A DNA stretch of 64,000 bases, taken from CAVVEQ01 sp963804865 (lineage in GTDB: Bacteria; Chloroflexota; Anaerolineae; Anaerolineales; Anaerolineaceae). Positions 34,337 to 42,107 of this stretch are shown here, piece after piece. The position numbers were made by a program, and so were the translations under genes. The notes under the pieces are model-generated. The model was given only the letters and a program-made list of their open reading frames with translations. It did not search any database and was not told where the DNA came from. How positions within the stretch are numbered: position 1 is the first letter of the stretch; every line of letters starts with the position of its first letter. The DNA lies in the NCBI GenBank assembly GCA_963804865.1, contig CAWDSH010000001.1, positions 868,001 through 932,000 on the forward strand, read 5' to 3'.

Positions 34337-36136
34337 TTATTCGATCACCGGGATGAAATCAAACCTGTTGATATCCACCAGTCCCAGGTCTGATAAACGC
34401 AGCTCGGGGATCACAACCAGTGCCAGGAGGCTTAATTGCATGTTTGGATTGTTCAAGCCGCACCCGCATAGCTTGAATCCTTGTAAAACCGTTTCAGCTT
34501 CCCTGGCTACTTCTTCTGCTGGATGATTTGACATCAACCCGGCGATCGGAAGCTTCACTTGGCCGATAACCTTATTGTCTTTGACGACCAATTGACCGCC
34601 TCCTGACTCTGCCAGTAGATTGGCAGCCAGGGACATGGCATTTTCATCGGTGCCAACAACGATCATGTGGTGGCAATCATGCGCAACCGTGGTGGCAATG
34701 GCACATTTTTCTTTCAAACCAAAACCACTTACCAATCCCAACTGAATTCGACCGGTGGACCGGTGTCTTTCAATCAGCGCAACCTTAGCCAGGTCTTTGG
34801 AAATATCTGCTTTTACCTCGTTATTGGTGATTGGCACCGGGATGCGCAGGTGCCGCGTGGGGGCTTGATTTTCGATGATCCCAATTACATTAGCCGTGGC
34901 ATGATCCGGGTTCACCCCTTCAGGTACTTTCAATACAAAATCCTGAGGGGTTAATTTCCTCGGAAGGTGAATGGATTCCAAAACCCAGATCGGGTATTCG
35001 AATGGTGTCCGTTCGAACATTATCTTGCCATTCTCTGCCAGGGTTTCCCCGCGGCAAATAACCATGTCTGTTGAGAATTTGTTAAGGTCTTTGACCAGCA
35101 ATATATCCGCGTAGCGACCTGGAGCGATAAGCCCGATATTGCGGCTGACTCCAAAATATTCCGCCGTATTGATGGTTGCCATTTGTAATGCGGTGATGGG
35201 AGGAATTCCATCCGATATCGCCTGGCGTACCACCCGGTCCATATGACCATCAGCCACGAGGGTTTGAGAATGGGAATCATCGGTGCATAACAGGAACCTG
35301 CTCGAATTCAATTTGAGTTCGGTGATCGCTGGAGCCTGGGCGGTCACATCATGCCAGCCCGATCCCAGTCGGATGATGGCTCGCATTCCCTGCCTGACGC
35401 GTGCAATGGCATCCTCCAGGCGTGTGCCCTCATGATCGTCCTGGGGACCTCCAGCAGCATAACCATGGAATGGAAGGCCGAGATCTTGGGAAGCATAATG
35501 CCCGCCGATCACCTTGTTTGCCTGCCGCGTGATTGCCATTTCAGCATGCACTTTATCATCGCTGTTATAGACACCGGGAAAGTTCATCATCTCGCCCAGT
35601 CCGATGATCCCGGGCCAGGTCATTGCTTCAGCAACTTCAGTTGGTCCTATCGTCTCGCCTGGGGTTTCAAATCCGGGAGCAGAAGGTACGCAGGAAGGCA
35701 TCTGCACAAAAACGTGGATGGGTTGTTGCTGGGCTTCGTCGACCATCAGGCGGACACCCCGCAGGCCAAAGACATTGGCGATTTCATGCGGGTCGATGAA
35801 CATGCCTGTGGTGCCATGCGGGATCACCGCCCGTGCAAATTCGGTCACCGTGAGCATGCCTGATTCAACGTGCATATGGGCGTCCAGCAAGCCTGGCACC
35901 AGATAACGATTTTTCGCTTCGATGATGACGGTGGACTTGCCAATGGTATGACTCGCATCCGGTCCTACATACGCGATACGGTGGGCCAGGATGGCGATGT
36001 CGGTATGCGGGATGATTTCGCCGCTTTGCACACTCACCCACTGGCCATCTCTAATGACAATATCCGCTGGTGTACGTCCCATCGCGCAGTTGACCAATGC
36101 CCGGGTATCCTTGTAGCCAAATCCAAAACTCATCAT
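34337..36136 (-). CDS. ade: Adenine deaminase
   Basis: 599 residues, amidohydrolase superfamily, deaminating adenine to hypoxanthine. GLLDAHMHVESGMLT (metal HxH with the following acidic residue), GTTGMFIDPHEIANVFG and CTDDSHSQTLV are all family hallmarks; length is standard for Ade. It starts directly at the stop of the upstream deaminase gene (no gap), so the two are co-translated. Together they would feed hypoxanthine and xanthine or urate-like products into the rest of the pathway. Two ATGs in tandem make the exact start uncertain by one codon. Confidence 0.94.
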   Translation of the reverse strand: MMSFGFGYKDTRALVNCAMGRTPADIVIRDGQWVSVQSGEIIPHTDIAILAHRIAYVGPDASHTIGKSTVIIEAKNRYLVPGLLDAHMHVESGMLTVTEFARAVIPHGTTGMFIDPHEIANVFGLRGVRLMVDEAQQQPIHVFVQMPSCVPSAPGFETPGETIGPTEVAEAMTWPGIIGLGEMMNFPGVYNSDDKVHAEMAITRQANKVIGGHYASQDLGLPFHGYAAGGPQDDHEGTRLEDAIARVRQGMRAIIRLGSGWHDVTAQAPAITELKLNSSRFLLCTDDSHSQTLVADGHMDRVVRQAISDGIPPITALQMATINTAEYFGVSRNIGLIAPGRYADILLVKDLNKFSTDMVICRGETLAENGKIMFERTPFEYPIWVLESIHLPRKLTPQDFVLKVPEGVNPDHATANVIGIIENQAPTRHLRIPVPITNNEVKADISKDLAKVALIERHRSTGRIQLGLVSGFGLKEKCAIATTVAHDCHHMIVVGTDENAMSLAANLLAESGGGQLVVKDNKVIGQVKLPIAGLMSNHPAEEVAREAETVLQGFKLCGCGLNNPNMQLSLLALVVIPELRLSDLGLVDINRFDFIPVIE

Positions 36137-37522
36137 TTACCCTTCCATTAACCGGGATGAAGCTTTATTGTGTCGCTCAATTTGTTTTGGTAAATCCAAA
36201 GTCATGAACTGCCCTTCACGGATGATGAATTTTCCTCCGACCACGTTATAGTCAACGTTTTGAGGTGTGCAGAAAACAAGTGCCGAAACAGGATCGTGCA
36301 GCGCACCGGCATAATCGAGACGGTTTAGATTGAAGGCAATAAAATCTGCACATTTTCCGATTTCCAGGCTGCCGATATCTTTTCTCCCCAGCACGGCAGC
36401 GCCTCCACGGGTGGCCAGCTCGAGAACTTGTCTTGCAGTCACGATTGGAGGAGTATCCTTGCCTGAGCGGGATGCGCCTTCAATCCCGGCTCTCAAGCGT
36501 GCCAGCAGCATAGCCTGTCGCACTTCACCCAGCAGGTGCGAACCGTCATTACTGGCAGAACCATCCACGCCCAATCCAACTTTAACCCCGGCAGCCATAT
36601 ACTCACGCAATGGAGCGATCCCCGATGCAAGTCGCATGTTCGATGAAGGACAGTGAGCCACTCCACACCCGGTTCGGCTGTATAGATCGATTTCTTCCTG
36701 GTTCACGTAGACACTATGTGCGAACCAGACGTCTTCGCCTATCCAATCCACTGATTGCATGTAACCTACTGGACGGTATCCGAATTTTTCCTGGCAAAAT
36801 GATTCCTCGTCCTCAGTTTCTGCCAGGTGGGTATGTAAATGAACACCCTTTTCCCGTGCCAGTTTAGCGCTCTCGCGCATTAATTCACCGGTCACACTGA
36901 AAGGTGAGCATGGCGCCAGCACAATCTGAACCATCGATCCGGTAGCCGCATCATGGTATCGGTCGATCAAACGGATGCTGTCTTTAAGAATCGCTTCTTC
37001 GCTATCCACGACACTATCCGGTGGCAATCCGCCTTTACTTTCTCCCAGGCTCATCGATCCGCGGGAGGCATGCAGGCGTAATCCCATTTCGCTGGCGGCG
37101 GAGATTTCATCATCAAGTTTTGATCCATTAGGAAAAAGATAAAGGTGATCACTGGCGGTCGTGCAGCCGCTCAAAGCCAATTCTGCCAATGCTGTTTTTG
37201 TGGATATAAAAATATCCTCCGGGCTCATGCGTGCCCAGATCGGATAGAGTGTTTTCAACCAATTGAAAAGATTTGCGTTTTGTGCTGCAGGAATGGCTCG
37301 GGTTAAGGTTTGATAAAAATGGTGATGGCAGTTGATCAATCCCGGGAGAACCAGGTGATCCTTGAGATCTAGGATCTCATCTGCCTCTTGTGGTAATTCG
37401 CTTGTTTGTCCAATCTTCTCGATAAATCCGTCCCTTATAAATATCCCACCATTTTTGATTTCTCTACGCTGGTCATCCATCGTTACCAGGCAGGTGGCAT
37501 TTCGAATGAGAAGAGTGGTCAT
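36137..37522 (-). CDS. 8-oxoguanine / guanine deaminase-like amidohydrolase (SsnA-related)
   Basis: 461 residues. Zn-dependent deaminase: PGLINCHHHFYQTLTRA, NANLFNWLKTLYPIWA (a block typical of 8-oxoguanine deaminases), HTHLAETEDE, AHSVYV and GLGVDGSASNDG with the catalytic Asp. The first possible start is GTG at 37540, but ATG at 37522 gives the better N-terminus TTLLIRNATCLVT. E. coli SsnA, of the same broad family, lies in the yge/hyu purine cluster. Turning 8-oxoguanine to urate, or guanine to xanthine, would fit the neighbours; sequence by eye cannot decide. Confidence 0.82.
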   Translation of the reverse strand: MTTLLIRNATCLVTMDDQRREIKNGGIFIRDGFIEKIGQTSELPQEADEILDLKDHLVLPGLINCHHHFYQTLTRAIPAAQNANLFNWLKTLYPIWARMSPEDIFISTKTALAELALSGCTTASDHLYLFPNGSKLDDEISAASEMGLRLHASRGSMSLGESKGGLPPDSVVDSEEAILKDSIRLIDRYHDAATGSMVQIVLAPCSPFSVTGELMRESAKLAREKGVHLHTHLAETEDEESFCQEKFGYRPVGYMQSVDWIGEDVWFAHSVYVNQEEIDLYSRTGCGVAHCPSSNMRLASGIAPLREYMAAGVKVGLGVDGSASNDGSHLLGEVRQAMLLARLRAGIEGASRSGKDTPPIVTARQVLELATRGGAAVLGRKDIGSLEIGKCADFIAFNLNRLDYAGALHDPVSALVFCTPQNVDYNVVGGKFIIREGQFMTLDLPKQIERHNKASSRLMEG

Positions 37523-37617
37523 ATTCCTCGCTTCATACACTGGAAGTGTATTGATCGAGTTTAATGATTTTTATCCAATTTGTCAATTGTCTGACAATAC
37601 CAATTTCGTTGGGACTT

Positions 37618-38493
37618 TCAATCCTTTAATTTGGCTGCCCGTAATGTACTGCGCAGCAGCATGGCGATCGTCATGGGTCCGACTCCACCGGGAACCGGTG
37701 TGATCGCCCCAGCCACTTCCTTGACTTCATCAAAAGCAACATCTCCCACCAGGCGGTAACCTCTTGGTCGGGTCGCGTCATCAACGCGATTGATACCCAC
37801 ATCGATGACCACCGCGCCTGGTTTCACCCAATCCCCCCTTACCATTTCCACTTTCCCGACAGCCGCCACCAGGATATCCGCCTGTCGTGTTATGGAAGGC
37901 AGGTCGCGTGACCGCGAATGGCAGATGGTCATTGTCGCGTTCGCACGCACGAGTAACAATGCCACCGGCATCCCGACGATATTCGATCGACCCAATACGA
38001 CTGCATTTAAACCTTCGATATTTGGCACGTACTTTTCCAACAGGAACATCACGCCGGAGGGCGTGGCTGGAACGAAGAGTGGGTCGCGTCCTTTTTGAGC
38101 CAACCGTCCGATGTTGATGGGATGAAATCCATCCACATCCTTATCCAGCTTGACAGTACTTAGAACGCCTTCCTCATTCAATCCAGAGGGAAGCGGTAGC
38201 TGCACTAGAATACCATGGACCGCCGGATCGTCATTCAGTTCCTTGACCAGGTCTTCCACTTCTTTCTGTGTCGCGGTAGCTGGTAGTTCATGGCTGAAGG
38301 ATTGGATCCCCACTTCTTGGCAGGCTTTATGTTTTGAGCGCACATACACATGCGAGGCGGGATTATCGCCCACCAGGACTGTGGCAAGTCCGGGAATGGA
38401 TTTTCCAGATTTAACACGCGCTTCTACTTCATGTGCAACTTCAGCCCTCACCTGTTCGGCGATAGCAGCTCCATCAATTATTTTTGCAGTCAT
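37618..38493 (-). CDS. folD: Methylenetetrahydrofolate dehydrogenase / methenyl-THF cyclohydrolase
   Basis: 291 residues. The catalytic Lys region YVRSKHKACQEVGI, the DVDGFHPINIGRL loop, VLGRSNIVGMPVA and PGGVGPMTIAML identify FolD. ATG at 38493 has AGGAG 6 nt upstream; the longer frame to 38529 overlaps its promoter. It links formyl- and methylene-tetrahydrofolate, useful both for biosynthesis and for taking up one-carbon units from purine breakdown. It lies 95 nt upstream of the deaminase gene on the same strand and could be co-transcribed, but it is probably a housekeeping gene with its own promoter. Confidence 0.95.
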   Translation of the reverse strand: MTAKIIDGAAIAEQVRAEVAHEVEARVKSGKSIPGLATVLVGDNPASHVYVRSKHKACQEVGIQSFSHELPATATQKEVEDLVKELNDDPAVHGILVQLPLPSGLNEEGVLSTVKLDKDVDGFHPINIGRLAQKGRDPLFVPATPSGVMFLLEKYVPNIEGLNAVVLGRSNIVGMPVALLLVRANATMTICHSRSRDLPSITRQADILVAAVGKVEMVRGDWVKPGAVVIDVGINRVDDATRPRGYRLVGDVAFDEVKEVAGAITPVPGGVGPMTIAMLLRSTLRAAKLKD

Positions 38494-38520
38494 ATATGCT
38501 CCTGGATATCGATTAATCTG

Positions 38521-38548
38521 ATTATACAACCGACGGATTGTATTTCAA
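38521..38548 (-). promoter_or_regulatory. Sigma70-type promoter of folD
   Basis: Minus strand: -35 TTGAAA (38548-38543), 16-bp spacer, -10 TATAAT (38526-38521), 27 nt before the folD ATG. One mismatch to the -35 consensus and none to the -10. Confidence 0.65.
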
Positions 38549-38569
38549 TTTCCCATAGTTGGATTAAGC

Positions 38570-38575
38570 TATAAT
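38570..38575 (+). promoter_or_regulatory. -10 box of ugd
   Basis: TATAAT 20 nt before ATG 38596, with AAGGA between. No convincing -35 at 16-18 bp. Divergent from the folD promoter. Confidence 0.4.
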
Positions 38576-38595
38576 TTCTACAAAGGAATCACTCT

Positions 38596-39906
38596 ATGAG
38601 CCAGATTTGCGTCATCGGTACGGGTTATGTCGGCTTGGTCACGGGTGTCTGCTTCGCTGACTTGGGAAATCGCGTCATCTGCCTGGACGTGGATTCGACG
38701 CGCATCCAAAACCTGCAGAAAGGTATCATGCCTATCTATGAACCCGGTTTGGAGCAGCTGGTCGCCCAGAATGTGAGTGCCGGCCGGCTAATCTTCACGA
38801 CGGACTATCAGGATGGTTTGAAGGAATGCGAATTCGCTTTCATCGCTGTTGGCACCCCTTCAGGAACTGAAGGTGAAGCTGACCTCCAGTATATACGGGC
38901 TGCGGCAGAATCAATCACCGATCACGTGGATCATCCCATCATCGTGGTGAATAAATCCACTGTCCCGGTTGGCACTGGGGACTGGGTGGCGGATGTCATC
39001 CGAAAGCGCCGCGGGGATAAACCCCTCGAGTTCAAGGTTGTTTCCAATCCGGAATTTTTGCGTGAAGGTTCCGCCATAAATGATTTTATGAATCCTGATC
39101 GGGTGGTCCTTGGTTCGGAGGATAAGGAAGCTGCCAATCAGGTTGCGACGCTTTACACCAGCCTGCGTTGTCCCATCCTGATCACTGACCTCCGCACTGC
39201 GGAGATGATCAAATATGCCTCCAATGCTTTCCTGGCTACACGGATATCATTTATCAATGAGATAGCCAATATGTGCGAGGAAATGGGTGCTGATGTGCGT
39301 GAAGTTGCATCCGGCATGGGTATGGATAAGCGCATCGGGCATGCTTTCCTGGATGCCGGATTGGGCTGGGGAGGCAGCTGCTTTCCCAAGGACGTGAAAG
39401 CACTCGAACACATGGCAGTTCTTAACGGCACCCATCCCCAGTTATTGCAGGCTGTTATGGAGATCAACCGTAATCAGCGCCGCCGCGTCATTGTGAAATT
39501 GCGTCACGCTCTTGGAAATCTGAATGATAAAACCATTGGCGTTCTTGGACTTTCATTCAAACCGAACACGGATGATGTCCGGGATGCTCCTGCCCTTGAA
39601 GTCATCCACCTTCTCCAGAATGAAGGCGCCAATGTAAAGGCATATGATCCGCAGGCCCGCGAGACAGCCGCGCAGCACCTAAAACGGGTGAAGATTTGCG
39701 AGAATCCCTATCAGGTGGCGGAAGGTGCCGATGCACTCGTCCTGGCAACCGAATGGAATGAATTCAAGCAACTCGATTTTGAAAAGATCAAACAGCTGAT
39801 GCATACACCCGTGATCATGGATGGGCGCAATCTGTGGGATGCTGATAAATTACGCTCTCTTGGTTTTCAATACTTTGGCGTTGGTCGTGGGACTATTCCA
39901 TCATAG
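38596..39906 (+). CDS. ugd: UDP-glucose 6-dehydrogenase
   Basis: 436 residues. Two-step NAD-dependent oxidation of UDP-glucose to UDP-glucuronate for surface polysaccharides. N-terminal Rossmann motif GTGYVGLVTG, NPEFLREGSA, the catalytic Cys in GWGGSCFPKDVKAL, and GLSFKPNTDDVRDAPA. Length is normal. AAGGA is 8 nt before the ATG. A single-gene unit, divergent from folD and closed by a strong terminator. Confidence 0.96.
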   Translation: MSQICVIGTGYVGLVTGVCFADLGNRVICLDVDSTRIQNLQKGIMPIYEPGLEQLVAQNVSAGRLIFTTDYQDGLKECEFAFIAVGTPSGTEGEADLQYIRAAAESITDHVDHPIIVVNKSTVPVGTGDWVADVIRKRRGDKPLEFKVVSNPEFLREGSAINDFMNPDRVVLGSEDKEAANQVATLYTSLRCPILITDLRTAEMIKYASNAFLATRISFINEIANMCEEMGADVREVASGMGMDKRIGHAFLDAGLGWGGSCFPKDVKALEHMAVLNGTHPQLLQAVMEINRNQRRRVIVKLRHALGNLNDKTIGVLGLSFKPNTDDVRDAPALEVIHLLQNEGANVKAYDPQARETAAQHLKRVKICENPYQVAEGADALVLATEWNEFKQLDFEKIKQLMHTPVIMDGRNLWDADKLRSLGFQYFGVGRGTIPS

Positions 39907-39926
39907 GAATGAGCCAAATAAATATA

Positions 39927-39954
39927 ACCGCCTGCCGTTTGGCAGGCGGTTTTT
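39927..39954 (+). terminator. Rho-independent terminator of ugd (possibly bidirectional)
   Basis: Perfect 10-bp stem ACCGCCTGCC/GGCAGGCGGT, loop GTTT, followed by TTTTATT. It abuts the stop codon of the convergent acyl-CoA synthetase gene at 39956 and probably serves both. Confidence 0.88.
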
Positions 39955-39955
39955 A

Positions 39956-42065
39956 TTATCCAATCTTGATCCGAACATCTATGGCGCAGGCGCCCTCACC
40001 TGGCAAGAATACTCTCAAAGGATTGATCTCCATTTCAGCCACCTCCGGTAAGGCCATTGCCAGCAAGGAAAGCTTCACGAGTGTATCCGCTGCTGCTTTC
40101 TTATCAGCAGGTGGGATGCTGCGGAAGCCAGCCAACTTTCGACCAGCCCACGTGGAATCGATCAAAGCTTCAGCATCATGCTCGTCCAATGGAGCAAGCG
40201 CAAACGCTACATCCTTTAGCCCTTCCACTTCGATCCCACCGGAGCCGAACATGACCAGGGGTCCAAATTGTGGATCGCGTACCACGCCGGTGATCACCTC
40301 TTGACCTGGCGGGAGCAGGCGTTGGATATGCACTCCATCGATCTGGGCAGCAGGGGCATATGATCTGGCAGTTCTTGATGATCTGTCGATATCCTTCTCT
40401 AACCTCATCATCTGATTTCACATCCAATATAACGCCGCCTGCATCGGATTTATGACTGATATCCCCGGAAGCTACTTTCATGACCACCGGGTATCCCATT
40501 TTTTTCGCGATCTGTACTGCAGAATCCTCGAAAGGCGCCAGTTCCAATCTTGATATCGGGATGCCGGCTGCTTCCATCAAATCGAGCGTGATTTCTCCCG
40601 GTAGAAATGAACCTTTCGGAGCAGCTGCTTTCTTAAGAATATCCCTGGCTTTTTGGACTGGGATCTTCAAGGAAGTCTTGGCTCGTGAAGGCTGTGACCT
40701 CCTCCAAGTCGCGTAACGTACAAGGGCACCCAACGCACTCGCGGCAGTCTCAGGAAAACGGTAATCCGGGATCTGCGCAGCACGCAATAGTGAAACACCT
40801 TCAGCAATTTGGGCATTGCCCATCAATGCAAAAACCACTGGTTTGTTGCAGGTTTGGATCAACGGGATCATGGTTTTAACGATCGCCCCGGTTGTCGTGG
40901 GTGGTGGCGGTGGTGAAATCACCATCACCGCGTCCACTCCCGGGTCGTCCAGCAGTGTCTGCAATGATTTCCCGTAATGGATTTCGTTGGCAGATGCCAG
41001 CATATCCACCGGGTTATGCAGGCTTGCAGCCGGTGGTAGAAATTCCTTCAGTGTAGCGATCGTGGTTTCGCTGAGTTCCGCCAATCTCATCCCGTTTTGC
41101 TCAAGGGCATCCGCAGCAGTCACTCCTGGTCCCCCGGCATTGGTTAATACTGCCACCCGGTTGCCTGCAGGCAGTGGGCTCCAGGCCAGCGTGCGTGCCC
41201 ACTGGAATAATTCCTCGGTGTTTTCTGCCCTCAACACGCCGGCGGAAGCGAAGGCAGCATCGAATGCCGCTTCAGCTCCTGCCAATGCGCCGGTGTGGCT
41301 GGCAGCCGCCTTGCGGCCGCTTTCGAAACGGCCGACTTTGATCGCTACAACTGGTTTTACTTGCGCGGTTGATCTTGCAGACTCAATAAAAGCTCTGCCA
41401 TCCTTCACCCCTTCAAGATAAAGGGTGATCACCCGGGTATGCTTATCCCCGGCAAGGACGGGCAGTACTTCAGCTTCATTAACGTCAGCCTGGTTGCCGA
41501 GCGAAATTAAATGGGAAAGTCCGATCCCTTCACCGCGTATCCAATCGATCACGGCAGCACATATCGCCCCCGAATGTGAAACAAACGCGATCTCTCCGAT
41601 GGGTGGACCAGGTGGTTGGAGGAATGTCGTGTCCAAAGGAAGGTGGGTATTGACCAGGCCAATGCAGTTGGGTCCCACCAGCCGCATGCCATATCCTTTC
41701 GCCACCTGGAGGCATTCTTCTTCCAGGGCTGCCCCCTCAGACCCGGTCTCCCGGAAGCCGCCCGTGGCAATGATCGCCGCTTTTATCCCGCGCTCACCTG
41801 CATCCTTAATGGCTTGAGGGACCGCAGGAGGTGGCACGAGCAGGACAGCCAAATCCACTGGATCAGGTACATCTTTCAAAGACGGATAAATAACCTTGCC
41901 CAGGAGCTCCCCACCCTTCGGATTAATAAAATGGATGGCTCCCGCGTATCCGCTGTTGACCAGGTTGCGAGCCAGCCCGTAACCAAGCTTGCCCGGATCG
42001 CGTGATACGCCAACGATCGCTATGCCTTTTGGTGAAAAAAATGGGGAAATGGATGCTTTTTTCAT
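39956..42065 (-). CDS. ADP-forming acyl-CoA synthetase (fused alpha-beta), frameshift in the ATP-grasp part
   Basis: About 702 residues after correction. Order: CoA-binding domain (GIAIVGVSRDPGKLGYGL), succinyl-CoA-ligase-like domains with FVSHSGAIC, then an ATP-grasp domain (MGYPVVMKVASGDISHKSD). The frame breaks after REGYRQIIKN; the continuation SYAPAAQIDGVHIQRLLPP to the C-terminal INPLRVFLPGEG is in the next frame. One extra base near 40371 (probable true reading KNARSYAP) explains it. It makes ATP while converting acetyl-CoA or another acyl-CoA to the acid, a usual final step of fermentation in anaerobes. A TATAAT box 6 nt before the ATG suggests a leaderless message. Confidence 0.88.
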
Positions 42066-42071
42066 AAAAAA

Positions 42072-42077
42072 ATTATA
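42072..42077 (-). promoter_or_regulatory. -10 box giving a leaderless acyl-CoA synthetase transcript
   Basis: Minus strand TATAAT, six T, then the ATG at 42065. No Shine-Dalgarno fits between. Transcription would start at or within a base or two of the A of ATG. Confidence 0.5.
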
Positions 42078-42107
42078 GCATCCTGTGAAGAAAATTCTTA
42101 TTGAAAA

